Of a stretch of 36,112 nucleotides of DNA, positions 14,953 through 25,006 are shown piece by piece. Positions within the stretch are counted from its first letter, which is position 1. Every line of letters begins with the position of its first letter. The position numbers were made by a program, and so were the translations under genes. The notes under the pieces are model-generated. The model saw only the letters and a program-made list of their open reading frames with translations, did not search any database and had not been told where the DNA came from. Source of the stretch: Acidobacteriota bacterium (GTDB lineage Bacteria; Acidobacteriota; Terriglobia; Bryobacterales; UBA6623); the NCBI GenBank assembly GCA_027592785.1, contig JAQCLD010000041.1, forward strand, positions 1 to 36,112. Direction: 5' to 3'.

Positions 14953-16854
14953 TTACCAGTCGAGCTGATCGCCGAGTTGGAGGTTGCGACGAGCTGCTTC
15001 GCCGGCGGCCAATTCGAGGACGAACTGGGCGGGCGCGGATGGCGAATAGATGGGGCAGTTCAGGCCGGAGGGGCAGGGCGGAGTGTCCGCTGAAATCGTG
15101 ACGATGCGGCGCTCGGTGTCGAGCCAGATGATGTCGAGCGGGATGAGCGTCTGGGACATCCAGAAGCCGTAGAGGCCGGGCGAGTCGAAGAAGAACAACA
15201 TGCCGCGATCTTGGGGCAGGGCGGTGCGGTTCATCAGGCCTTGGGCGCGATCCGAGGCGGTCGTGGCTAGCTCGGCTAGGATGGCGTCGCCGTTAGGCAA
15301 TATGACGGGGCTGGTCGGCAGGCGCGGCGGGCCGAGGTCGAAGCTCTGAGCAACCAGGTCCGTGTACACGACGAGGCCCGTCTCACGGCCGTCGGTCGCA
15401 GTCTCGATTGGGGCGTAAGCCATGGGGCCAAAGGACCAATTAGCTTGCCCGTCCAGCAGGGCTAGAGATTCGGGATTGACCGTGAAAGAACCGGCAGTCA
15501 GGTCAACGGTGCAAATGAGGCGCCGGTCCGCCATGATCACGCCGACCCACTTGGTGGGGCTCGCAAACGCGAGCACCCCCCAATCCCACTCACAACGCAA
15601 GCCGTTGTCTCGTGCGTCCAAGTCGACGGGCAAGTCCTCAACGCGGTACGACCAATCCGGAATCCTCAGCGTACCTTCGAGATCGGGAGACCTTCCCCTG
15701 CTTACCGTGACTTGATACGTCCCAGCACCTAGCGGCCCTGCGGAACCGTTCGACGAAAGCGTGAAGCGGGAGGCGGGGCCGTCAACCTCAACGGTCTCGG
15801 GATCTGAGGGGGCGCTAGCATTGACCCCGTACTGAGCCTTTGCGTATGCCTGGCAGGAACCGACGGGCGGGATCTCATTGGGGTCGTTCCACACTCGACC
15901 TGTAACTGTGAAAGCGCTGTCATGTGGGACGCCGTCTAACCATTTGCGATCGAGGTAAACGCGCAACGGAGAGGTCTCGCGTCCCGGGCAGTCTTGCCCT
16001 GGCTCGGCGATGGCGATGGTCGCGATGTTGCTCGGCAGACCATTGCCGACGAGTTGGACCGGCACGAAGCAGCCATGGCTGACGTCGAGGGGGAGGCGGA
16101 TGTTGATTTGATCGACGCCGACACAGCAGGCGGAAGGGCCCTGGAAGAGACTTTCGACCTATTTTCCGCCGACGATTACTCGTGCGCGGGGGGCGGGGCG
16201 ACTCGCCAGACCAACAGGTACGTCATCCAAGCCCCGCGGACCGAAAAGACCCGTTGACCACAGAGTCACATAGCCGCCGGGGTAAGCTGGCGCGTCAAGG
16301 GTCAACTGTTGGGGCTGGCCATCGACGTAGCGCTGCGCTGCCGCTTCTTGCCGATGATTGGAATGGGCTTCCTGGCGAACCTGTAGAGCGTTGGTCACGA
16401 AGAGGCCAGGGTAGGTGCGAACGACTTTCACGGGCTCTGCATTGCTTGCCTGGCCCGCGCGGACGACGCGACTCGTGGCTGGCCCGACCGGAACGTCGGA
16501 GGGGAAGATGGCGTTGATCTGCAGGGGGTCAACGTGAAGCAAGGGCGCTTCGTAGACGACTCCGGCGGCGACAACCTCGACGCGGACACCGTTTGCTATT
16601 CGCGGCAGCGGGAAGGACTGGGCGTCGAACGTTTCAGCGGATAGCTCCGAGCCGAAGAGGCTAAAAATGGAACCCTGCGCCACGGCCCCGCCCGACAACG
16701 AGGCGGGACGAAAGTCTGCGCCGTTGACGATGCCTCCGGCGTTGACGATGGGCGTCTGGGCGGAGGCGGCAGTTGCGAGAAGGACTACTGTAAGGAGTGC
16801 TTGGGCAACTTGATGGAGCCCTTCCAGTCGTCTATTTTGTCGGCAAGCTCCCAT
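14953..16854 (-). pseudogene. Secreted TIGR03437-like/DUF192 protein gene interrupted by an in-frame amber codon
   Basis: One reading frame of 633 codons runs from ATG 16854 to the stop at 14953, broken only by a TAG at 16159-16161 (codon 232). A signal peptide (ALLTVVLLATAASA) precedes a Solibacter-type domain: QGSIFSLFGSELS, LLHVDPLQINAIFPSDVPVG, GGYVTLWSTGLFGPRG. The same domain resumes without frame change after the stop: VESLFQGPSACCVGVDQINI. The C-terminal part, about 120 residues, is a DUF192 domain (SDRAQGLMNRTALPQDRGML, FWMSQTLIPLDIIWLD). The start has GGGAG 5 nt upstream and overlaps the DUF971 gene by 70 nt. A recent nonsense mutation, a sequencing error, or readthrough would all explain it. 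Confidence 0.8.
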
Positions 16855-17126
16855 AGTTTCTCCCACGTAAAGAGTCCGGTGGAGTGGCTGTCGCTCCAAA
16901 AAATCTGGATCGCGTAGCGGCCGACGTGTTCGATCTTGGTCGGATAGGTGAGGATCGGCAGCATCGAGTCTTGCACGATGCGTTTGCCGGTGACCTCGTC
17001 TTCGCATTGGGCGCAGGGGCAATTCAAACGCACGAACCGCGCCGGGTAGGCAACGGTCTGGCCGTTGTCCCACTCGATGGCAATGTCGTGCGCGCCATGA
17101 CGATTGATACGGATCGGCTTAGGCAT
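16785..17126 (-). CDS. DUF971 domain protein (HCF101 C-terminal domain-like)
   Basis: 113 residues, beginning MPKPIRINRHGAHDIAIEWD. This is the DUF971 fold, found at the N-terminus of gamma-butyrobetaine hydroxylases and at the C-terminus of the plant Fe-S carrier HCF101. A cysteine group at residues 36-41 (CPCAQC) is a likely metal-binding site. WSDSHSTGLFTWEKLWEL is the other conserved block. ATG 17126 is used, 5 nt after mrp; the open frame extending further upstream lies inside mrp and is ignored. Adjacency to Mrp suggests a partner in Fe-S carrier function. Confidence 0.88.
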   Translation of the reverse strand: MPKPIRINRHGAHDIAIEWDNGQTVAYPARFVRLNCPCAQCEDEVTGKRIVQDSMLPILTYPTKIEHVGRYAIQIFWSDSHSTGLFTWEKLWELADKIDDWKGSIKLPKHSLQ

Positions 17127-17131
17127 CCGGT

Positions 17132-18202
17132 TCAGAAGTTGATCTCGACGGGCTTTTCGGCGTTCGCGTTCTTCATGGCGACCTCGACCACGAGCTTGGC
17201 AGCCGCTTCGACGAAGGCCTTGGCCGCGGGCGCATCGGGATCGGCGAGGACGATGGGCGTGCCGCCGTCGGAAGTTTCGCGCACAGTTGTCGCCAAGGGA
17301 ATTTGCGCCAGCAGCGGAGTCTTCCACTTGTGGGCCAGAGTTGCTGCGCCGCCGGCGCCGAAGATCAGTTCGCGTTCGCCGGTCTTGCGCGACTCGAAAT
17401 AGGCCATGTTCTCGATGATGCCCAGGATCGGCGTCTTGAGCTGCTCGAACATGATGATTGACTTTTCAGCGATGGCGGCGGCCACGGGCTGCGGGGTGGT
17501 CACGATCACGGCGCCGGTCAAGGCGACTTGTTGGCACAGGGTCAGTTGCACGTCGCCAGTGCCCGGAGGCAGATCGACCAGTAGGTAATCAAGCTCGCCC
17601 CACTCGACTTGGCGGGCCAAGTCGGTCAGCATCTTCGAGAGCATCGGCCCGCGCCAGACGACGGCCTGGTCGGGCTTGGTGAAGAAGCCGGTGGAGATGA
17701 TCTTGACGCCGTGGCAGATGACGGGCATGATGCCGCGTCCGCCGCGTTGCGGGGCCTCGGTGGCCCCCATGATCATGGGGATCGAAGGCCCGTAGACATC
17801 CGCGTCGAGCAGGCCGACGCGTGCGCCGGTCTGCGCCAGAGCCACGGCGAGGTTGGCCGAGACGGTGGACTTACCAACGCCGCCCTTGCCCGAGGCGATG
17901 GGAATGACATTGGCTACGCCCGGCAGTTCGCCCTGCCCCGAGCCCGTGCCCGCGGAGCGCGCGTGCGGCGTAAGACGGACTTCGACCGCTTCAACGCCGG
18001 CGACGCCCTTGAGGGCGCGTTCGACTTGCTGCTTGAGGTTGTTGTTGGCGTCGGCGGAAGAGCGCACGATTTGCAGATCCAGCGCGACGCGGCCGTCGGC
18101 GATCTTGAGCGCTTGGACCAGGCCGAGGGAAACAATATCCTTACCGAAGGCCGGGTCGATGACTTCGCGCAGTGCGTCTTGAACTTGTTCTTGAGTAGGC
18201 AT
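17132..18202 (-). CDS. Mrp/NBP35-type Fe-S carrier ATPase lacking the CxxC motif
   Basis: 356 residues. The N-terminal MIP18/DUF59 domain (residues 1-80, VIDPAFGKDIVSLGLV) is followed by a ParA/MinD-type ATPase with the deviant Walker A KGGVGKS (106-112), LLDADVYGPSIPMIMG, and DYLLVDLPPGTGDVQLT. These proteins hold a bridging 4Fe-4S cluster on a CxxC and pass it to apo-proteins. Here the aligned segment ENMAYFESRKTGE (264-276) has Ser271 and Thr274 where the cysteines should be. Cluster binding must be altered or done by a partner. The gene sits 6 nt after the Rrf2 gene and 5 nt before the DUF971 gene. Confidence 0.93.
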   Translation of the reverse strand: MPTQEQVQDALREVIDPAFGKDIVSLGLVQALKIADGRVALDLQIVRSSADANNNLKQQVERALKGVAGVEAVEVRLTPHARSAGTGSGQGELPGVANVIPIASGKGGVGKSTVSANLAVALAQTGARVGLLDADVYGPSIPMIMGATEAPQRGGRGIMPVICHGVKIISTGFFTKPDQAVVWRGPMLSKMLTDLARQVEWGELDYLLVDLPPGTGDVQLTLCQQVALTGAVIVTTPQPVAAAIAEKSIIMFEQLKTPILGIIENMAYFESRKTGERELIFGAGGAATLAHKWKTPLLAQIPLATTVRETSDGGTPIVLADPDAPAAKAFVEAAAKLVVEVAMKNANAEKPVEINF

Positions 18203-18208
18203 GGACGG

Positions 18209-18691
18209 TTACTGGAGAGGAGTCGAGCCGGGAGCGGCGCCTAAGACAACAAGGTCGTCGACGAAGCGATTCATCTGCTCCTCGTTGCGGGCGAGATCTT
18301 CGATGGTCGTGCCGCTCAGCAGCTGGTCCACCGCCTGTTGCACCGCACGCCACAAGGAGCGAATCGAGCAGTTCGTTGTATGCGTACACTCGTCTTCGTT
18401 GCCGGAGTACTTCTCGCAGAACTCGCCGCCGTAGAACTTGCTGCCGAGAGCGGCGAGGCCTTCGGCGGCTGAAATCTTTCCTGCGGGCCGCGCCAGGCGA
18501 TAGCCGCCTGACTGTCCGCGCTCGCTAGTGACTAGGCCGCCGTCGCGCAGCAGCCGCATGAGTTTCGCGACGTAGGGCACAGAGATACCTTCGGCTTGGC
18601 TGATCTCGGGAATTGTCACACTCTGGTTCGGTCGTGCCGCGAGCCGCAGCAGGCAACGGAGTCCGTATTCTTCTTGGGCGCTGAATTGCAT
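18209..18691 (-). CDS. Rrf2-family regulator with three conserved cysteines (IscR/SufR-like)
   Basis: 160 residues. The winged helix occupies about residues 1-75 (SAQEEYGLRCLLRLAARP, ISVPYVAKLMRLLRDGGLV, SGGYRLARP). Cysteines at 92, 102 and 108 are placed like the cluster ligands of IscR (C-x9-C-x5-C here), so it probably senses Fe-S status. It lies inside the suf operon rather than at its head. The perfect palindrome upstream of sufB (24866-24889) is a candidate target; that link is inference. Confidence 0.9.
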   Translation of the reverse strand: MQFSAQEEYGLRCLLRLAARPNQSVTIPEISQAEGISVPYVAKLMRLLRDGGLVTSERGQSGGYRLARPAGKISAAEGLAALGSKFYGGEFCEKYSGNEDECTHTTNCSIRSLWRAVQQAVDQLLSGTTIEDLARNEEQMNRFVDDLVVLGAAPGSTPLQ

Positions 18692-18709
18692 CGCTTGCTC
18701 CTCGGTTCG

Positions 18710-19030
18710 CTAGAGAATATTCAGGGTCAGCTTCGCTGCGTCGTCCATTTTTTCCATCGTCCAAGGCGGTTCGAAGACGACCTCGACTTCGGCGGAGTTA
18801 ACGCCCTCCAGCTCGGCCGTCTTTTGCTTGACTTCCTCGGGCAGCGATTGCGCGGCAGGACAGTTAGGCGTCGTGAGCGTCATGAGGATGGCGACGTCGG
18901 CGGTGTCGGAGATATCGATGTTGTAGATCAAACCGAGCTTGTAGATGTCCACCGGTATTTCCGGGTCGTAGACGTCTTGCAAAGCGGCGATCACTTCTTC
19001 GCGGAGTTCTGCTTTTTCTTCAGGCGTCAT
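18710..19030 (-). CDS. SUF-associated MIP18/DUF59 protein (SufT-like)
   Basis: 106 residues, a single DUF59 domain: LQDVYDPEIPVDIYKLGLIY with the conserved DPE, then MTLTTPNCPAAQSLPEEV with Cys in the usual position, and VEVVFEPPWTMEKMDDAAK. This is the small maturation factor found in many suf operons and needed for Fe-S protein assembly when demand is high. It lies 4 nt after sufU and 18 nt before the Rrf2 gene. Confidence 0.9.
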   Translation of the reverse strand: MTPEEKAELREEVIAALQDVYDPEIPVDIYKLGLIYNIDISDTADVAILMTLTTPNCPAAQSLPEEVKQKTAELEGVNSAEVEVVFEPPWTMEKMDDAAKLTLNIL

Positions 19031-19034
19031 GGGG

Positions 19035-19499
19035 CTACTCCGTTTTGGCAGGTTCGTGGGCGTCTTCGATAGCGTTCTTCATGGTGTGCCAAGCGAGCGT
19101 GGCGCACTTCACTCTCGCCGGAAACTCGTTCACGCCAGCGAAGACGGCCATCTTGCCCAGGCCGATGCCGGCGTGGGCAGGATCGAGTTCTTCTTCGGGT
19201 CGAGTCACCATGTGATGAAACATCTCGAACATGCTGCGCGCTTGGTCTAGCGATTGGTTCTTGAGCATCGAGGTCATGATCGACGCCGACGAGGTCGAGA
19301 TGGCGCAGCCCGAGCCCTTGAAGGAGACGTCGCGGATGATGCCTTCGTCGTCGACCTTCATGTAAAGGTGCAGCTTGTCGCCGCAGAGCGGATTAAATCC
19401 GTCGGCTTCGTGATTAGCGTCTTCCATCTCGCGAAAGTTTCGCGGCTTCTTGGAGTGATCGATGATCAGCTCTTGATAGAGATCGCGCAACTCAGACAT
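19035..19499 (-). CDS. sufU: SufU, sulfur-transfer/scaffold-like partner of SufS
   Basis: 154 residues starting at MSELRDLYQE; the ATG at 19499 shares one base with the sufS stop (TAATG). The three zinc-ligand cysteines are Cys39 (NPLCGDKL), Cys65 (GSGCAISTSS) and Cys132 (RVKCATLAW), with the SufU-specific insertion before the third. In this family the protein takes persulfide from SufS. The frame is open for 13 more codons upstream, inside sufS, but these are not needed. No sufE gene is present, which agrees with a SufU-type pathway. Confidence 0.94.
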   Translation of the reverse strand: MSELRDLYQELIIDHSKKPRNFREMEDANHEADGFNPLCGDKLHLYMKVDDEGIIRDVSFKGSGCAISTSSASIMTSMLKNQSLDQARSMFEMFHHMVTRPEEELDPAHAGIGLGKMAVFAGVNEFPARVKCATLAWHTMKNAIEDAHEPAKTE

Positions 19500-20749
19500 T
19501 AGCCGAACAACTCCTTGACCTTGACGATGCCGCGGCACAGCGCGTCGACTTCTTCGCGCGTGTTGTAGAAGGCGAAAGAGGCGCGCGTCGTCGCGGGGAT
19601 CGAGAAGAAGTCCATGACCGGCTGGGCGCAGTGGTGACCGGCGCGCACGGCGATGCCCTCGCGGTCGAGGATCGTGCCGGCATCGTGGGCGTGCACGTCG
19701 CCGATGAGAAACGAAAGCACGCTGGCTTTGTGTTTGGCCGTGCCGATTAGGCGAATGCCATCGATGGCGCTGACCTGTTCGGTCGCGTAGTCGAGCAGTT
19801 CGGCTTCGTAGGCGGCGATATTGTCCATGCCGACCGACAGGGCGTAGTCGACGGCGGCGCCAAGCCCGATAGCGTCGGCGATGTTGGGCGTACCGGCTTC
19901 GAACTTGTAGGGCAGTTCGTTGTAGGTGGTCTTTTCGAAGCTGACGTAAGCGATCATGTCGCCGCCGCCTTGGTAGGGCGCCATCGCCTCAAGCAGGGCA
20001 CGCTTGCCGTAGAGTACGCCGATGCCGGTGGGCCCGTAGACCTTGTGTCCCGAGAAGACGTAGAAATCTGCGTCGAGGTCACATACGTCGACCTTCACAT
20101 GCGGCGCCGCTTGTGCGCCGTCGATCATGGTGACCGCGCCCACCGCGTGAGCCTGGGCGATCATCTGTTTTACTGGGTTGATCGTGCCCAGCGCGTTCGA
20201 GACGTGATTAATGGCGACGAGCTTGACGCGTTCGCTGAGCAGGGCGGCGTACTCGTCGAGCAACAATTCGCCCTGCTGGTTCATGGGGATGACGCGCAGC
20301 TTGGCGCCGGTACGCTCGCACAGCATCTGCCAGGGCACGATGTTCGAGTGGTGCTCCATGGCGGAGACGAGGATCTCGTCGCCGGCCTTGATGTTCGCTT
20401 GGCCCCAGCTGGAGGCCACCAGGTTGATGCCTTCGGTAGCGCCGCGAACGTAGATGATCTCTTCGAGCTGCGCGGCATTCAGAAAGCGCTGCACTTTGAC
20501 GCGAGCCTGCTCGTAGCTGTGCGTCGCCCGTTGGCTCAGTTCATGAACGCCGCGGTGGACGTTGGCGCGGTCGCGCTCGTAGAAGCCACGAATGGCGTCG
20601 ATGACCTGCACGGGCGTTTGCGCCGAGGCGGCGTTGTCGAGATAGGCGAGAGGCTTGCCGTGGACCTGCTGGTGCAACGCCGGGAAGTTCTGCCGGATGC
20701 GGGCTACGTCGAGAGCCGTCGTTGCCGCGTGCGAAGTCGTCGTACTCAT
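19499..20749 (-). CDS. sufS: SufS cysteine desulfurase
   Basis: A 416-residue PLP enzyme that takes sulfur from cysteine for cluster assembly. The PLP lysine is Lys236 (FSGHKVYGPTG), the catalytic cysteine is Cys374 (VRAGHHCAQPVMDFF), and the substrate and cofactor motifs EHHSNIVPW and DGAQAAPHVKVDV are in place. It is a group II desulfurase by its loop and length. Its ATG overlaps the sufD stop (ATGA). Confidence 0.96.
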   Translation of the reverse strand: MSTTTSHAATTALDVARIRQNFPALHQQVHGKPLAYLDNAASAQTPVQVIDAIRGFYERDRANVHRGVHELSQRATHSYEQARVKVQRFLNAAQLEEIIYVRGATEGINLVASSWGQANIKAGDEILVSAMEHHSNIVPWQMLCERTGAKLRVIPMNQQGELLLDEYAALLSERVKLVAINHVSNALGTINPVKQMIAQAHAVGAVTMIDGAQAAPHVKVDVCDLDADFYVFSGHKVYGPTGIGVLYGKRALLEAMAPYQGGGDMIAYVSFEKTTYNELPYKFEAGTPNIADAIGLGAAVDYALSVGMDNIAAYEAELLDYATEQVSAIDGIRLIGTAKHKASVLSFLIGDVHAHDAGTILDREGIAVRAGHHCAQPVMDFFSIPATTRASFAFYNTREEVDALCRGIVKVKELFG

Positions 20750-22032
20750 CAGTGCGTCTCCTCGGCGTTGGGATCTTCAGACAGCGTGCGCATCAGGACG
20801 TGCTCGAAGTGATCGCGCAGCGGTTGTACCTTGACGCGTTCGAGCAAATCGGCGGCGAAGGCGTAGGTGAGCAGGTGACGCGCTTGGGCGGCGCCGATGC
20901 CGCGCGCTTGCAGATAGAACAGCGCTTCGGCGTCGAGTTGGCCAATTGTTGCGCCGTGCGTGCAGCGCACGTCGTTAGCGTCGATCTCGAGCTGCGGCTT
21001 GGTATCGATTTCGGCCTTGGGCGAGAGCAACAGGTTCTTGTTGTTCTGGATGGCGTCGGTCTTTTGCGCGTCGCGGCGAACTAAGATTTTGCCGTTGAAC
21101 ACGCCGCGCGATTCGCCGTCGAGTACGCCTTTGTAGAGCTGGTGCGAATTGCAGTTGGGCGAGGCGTGGTCGATGACCGTGTGATGGTCGACGTGCTGCT
21201 TGCCGTTGACGACGTAGAGCCCATCGAGAGCGCACTCGGCGCCTTCGCCGTTGAGCTTGACGCGAACGTCATTGCGGGCCAGGCGTGCGCCGAAGCTCAG
21301 CGAAATGGTCGAGATGTAGCCGCTGCGCTCGGTCAAGCCTTGGACGACGCCGGTATGGATCGCTTCGGAGCCTTGCTGCTGCACCTGGAAGTGCTCGATG
21401 CGGGCGTTCTCTTCGGCGATGATCTCAGTGACGGGGTTGGTCCAGGCGGCGCCGTCGGCAAGCGAGACGAACGACTCGATGACGGAGGCCTGCGAGTTGC
21501 GGCCGGCGAGGATCAGCGTGCGCGGATGAGAGACGATGCCTGCCTCGCCGGTCGAAACCCAAACGATATGGATGGGCTTCTCGACGATGGCTTTCTCGGG
21601 GAGCTCTACCAGGGCGCCGTCGGCGAAAAAGGCGGTGTTGAGCGCCGTCAGGGCGTGCGATTCGAAGTCGGCGTAACGCGTGAGATGGCCTTCGACGTTG
21701 GCGAGACCGGAAGTCAATCTCGCGCCTAACAATGTATCGCCGGCGGCGCTAAAAAACTTGCCGTCGACGAAAACGATGCGCGCGGCTTCTTCGCCGGCGT
21801 AGTCGACGTCGGGCGTCTCGACGGACCCTGCGGCGCTGGGCGTCCAGGTCTGGCCTGAGATCGATTTCAGGCTGGTGTACTTGTACTCTTCGTCGTGCGT
21901 CGTGGGGATGCCGAGCAAGGAGAAACGCTCGATCGCTAGGCGCCGGCGGTCGGCCAGCCAAGTCGGCTCGCTGCGCTTGAGTGTCGCGAAAGACTCGACG
22001 AATGCCGCGGTGTTTTGCTGTTGGACGGCCAT
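20749..22032 (-). CDS. sufD: SufD, Fe-S scaffold complex subunit
   Basis: 427 residues. The N-terminus (RLAIERFSLLGIPTTHDEEYKYTSL) is typical of SufD. The conserved C-terminal beta-helix core reads VDHHTVIDHASPNCNSHQLYKGVLDGESRGVFNG and DANDVRCTHGATIGQLDAEALFYLQARG. In the SufBC2D complex it helps form the nascent cluster with SufB. An AGGA site precedes its ATG, 11 nt after sufC. Confidence 0.95.
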   Translation of the reverse strand: MAVQQQNTAAFVESFATLKRSEPTWLADRRRLAIERFSLLGIPTTHDEEYKYTSLKSISGQTWTPSAAGSVETPDVDYAGEEAARIVFVDGKFFSAAGDTLLGARLTSGLANVEGHLTRYADFESHALTALNTAFFADGALVELPEKAIVEKPIHIVWVSTGEAGIVSHPRTLILAGRNSQASVIESFVSLADGAAWTNPVTEIIAEENARIEHFQVQQQGSEAIHTGVVQGLTERSGYISTISLSFGARLARNDVRVKLNGEGAECALDGLYVVNGKQHVDHHTVIDHASPNCNSHQLYKGVLDGESRGVFNGKILVRRDAQKTDAIQNNKNLLLSPKAEIDTKPQLEIDANDVRCTHGATIGQLDAEALFYLQARGIGAAQARHLLTYAFAADLLERVKVQPLRDHFEHVLMRTLSEDPNAEETH

Positions 22033-22043
22033 CTCTGTTTGTC

Positions 22044-22808
<765 letters not shown>

Positions 22809-22816
22809 TCTGTTTC

Positions 22817-23119
22817 CTATCGATCAATTCTCAGGGCGACTTCTTGATTACGGCTTCCGTGAAGAACCCGTAACAACTCAATCCCGACATCCCTCTGGCG
22901 GTAGTAGATCAAGTACTGCGCCTCTGGAAATACCCGCCAGCCAGGCCCGGCAGCCGAACGGGAGGTTCCCAAGCGCGGGAACTTCCCAAGCTGCTTGACC
23001 CGGCTGAGAATCTGCCGAACCATTTCCGTCGCCCGTTCTTCATTGCCGCCTTCAACAAGGTATTCGTGGAGCGCCGCCAGATCTTCAGCTGCCGCGGGCG
23101 CAATCCTGATGCGCCTCAC
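22817..23119 (-). CDS. ParE/RelE-family toxin
   Basis: 100 residues of the ParE/RelE toxin fold: RIAPAAAEDLAALHEYL, MVRQILSRVKQLGKFPRLG, PEAQYLIYYRQRDVGIELLRVLHGSRN. The last block is the usual C-terminal strand with HGSR. ParE members poison gyrase and RelE members cleave mRNA; the sequence fits ParE better. The GTG start overlaps the antitoxin stop by 4 nt (GTGA). It lies inside the suf operon, directly before sufC. No frameshift is seen and the family length is full, so it is probably active or only recently inactive. Confidence 0.9.
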   Translation of the reverse strand: MRRIRIAPAAAEDLAALHEYLVEGGNEERATEMVRQILSRVKQLGKFPRLGTSRSAAGPGWRVFPEAQYLIYYRQRDVGIELLRVLHGSRNQEVALRIDR

Positions 23120-23385
23120 AAGGCCTTGCTTTTCTCCGCTCTCCGCGCCTTCGAACTAGCTTCGATCTCCTCAACGAAGGTGTCGACGTCCGTCTCGTCA
23201 TTGAGCGTGCGAAACTCACCGCGTTCAATCTGATCGATGCCAACCTGCACCAGGCGGATCTCTTCCTGCCGCATGTGAAGCAATTCCAAGGCGTCGCCGA
23301 CAACCTCGCTGGGCCCCTGGTATCGACCGCTTTTCAGTTGTTCCTGCAGAAGCTTCTCGTGTTCTGGCTTCAGGCTGATCTCCAT
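23116..23385 (-). CDS. ParD-like ribbon-helix-helix antitoxin
   Basis: 89 residues. The N-terminal ribbon-helix-helix is ISLKPEHEKLLQEQLKSGRYQGPSEVVGDALELL, which binds DNA and dimerises. The C-terminal tail is acidic then basic (TDVDTFVEEIEASSKARRAEK) and would wrap the toxin. A strong ribosome site (AGGAGGA) lies in the 13-nt gap after sufB. There is no room for a promoter of its own there, so it depends on the suf promoter unless a start lies inside sufB. Confidence 0.88.
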   Translation of the reverse strand: MEISLKPEHEKLLQEQLKSGRYQGPSEVVGDALELLHMRQEEIRLVQVGIDQIERGEFRTLNDETDVDTFVEEIEASSKARRAEKSKAL

Positions 23386-23398
23386 CGACTCCTCCTAC

Positions 23399-24850
<1,452 letters not shown>

Positions 24851-24865
24851 GGAGTCTCCCAGCGA

Positions 24866-24889
24866 AATCTGTACAGGAAAGTACAGATT
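24866..24889 (-). promoter_or_regulatory. Palindromic candidate operator in the sufB leader
   Basis: AATCTGTAC (24866-24874) and GTACAGATT (24881-24889) are perfect 9-bp inverted repeats with a 6-nt spacer, between the -10 element and the start codon of sufB. The site differs from the SufR box of cyanobacteria. The Rrf2 protein of this operon is the natural candidate ligand. A SOS-type LexA box is less likely because the CTGT-ACAG spacing is 10 nt rather than 8. Confidence 0.65.
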
Positions 24890-24899
24890 GGCAAATTTC

Positions 24900-24928
24900 A
24901 AGATATCAATCCAGTACAAAAGAGTCAA
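24900..24928 (-). promoter_or_regulatory. suf operon promoter
   Basis: Minus strand: TTGACT (24923-24928), 17-nt spacer, TATCTT (24900-24905). The match and spacing are close to consensus. Transcription would begin about 24893 and run through the palindrome at 24866-24889. The upstream terminator at 24946-24977 insulates it. Confidence 0.78.
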
Positions 24929-24945
24929 GATTGAGGCTGAGCTGC

Positions 24946-24977
24946 CAAAGAAAACGGCCGCCCCAACCGGGGCGGCC
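24946..24977 (-). terminator. Rho-independent terminator of the TPR gene
   Basis: GGCCGCCCC (24956-24964) and GGGGCGGCC (24969-24977) form a 9-bp stem with a 4-nt loop. On the minus strand it is followed by GTTTTCTTT. It ends transcription from the gene at 25007-26203 before the suf promoter. Confidence 0.85.
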
Positions 24978-25006
24978 TCGTGATCCAGAGAGTTTAACCC
25001 AGAACT

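Noticed and set aside
14948-14962. GACTGG-TTA-CCAGTC hairpin at the end of the DUF192 gene as a terminator
   Set aside because: It has only 6 bp and no T-run on either strand, so it was not listed as a terminator.
16855-17073. Extended N-terminus of the TIGR03437/DUF192 gene
   Set aside because: It overlaps the DUF971 gene and reads as Arg/Pro-rich shadow sequence; the signal peptide starts properly near ATG 16854.
17609-18244. Plus-strand open frame of 211 codons
   Set aside because: It is antisense to mrp, which has intact Walker motifs; high GC at third positions creates such frames.
24866-24889. LexA/SOS box reading of the palindrome
   Set aside because: CTGT and ACAG are 10 nt apart instead of 8, and the operon has no DNA repair genes.
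24851-24928. Upstream extension of sufB beginning at a TTG
   Set aside because: The TTG is the -35 element of the suf promoter; ATG 24850 has a good ribosome site and gives the normal SufB N-terminus.
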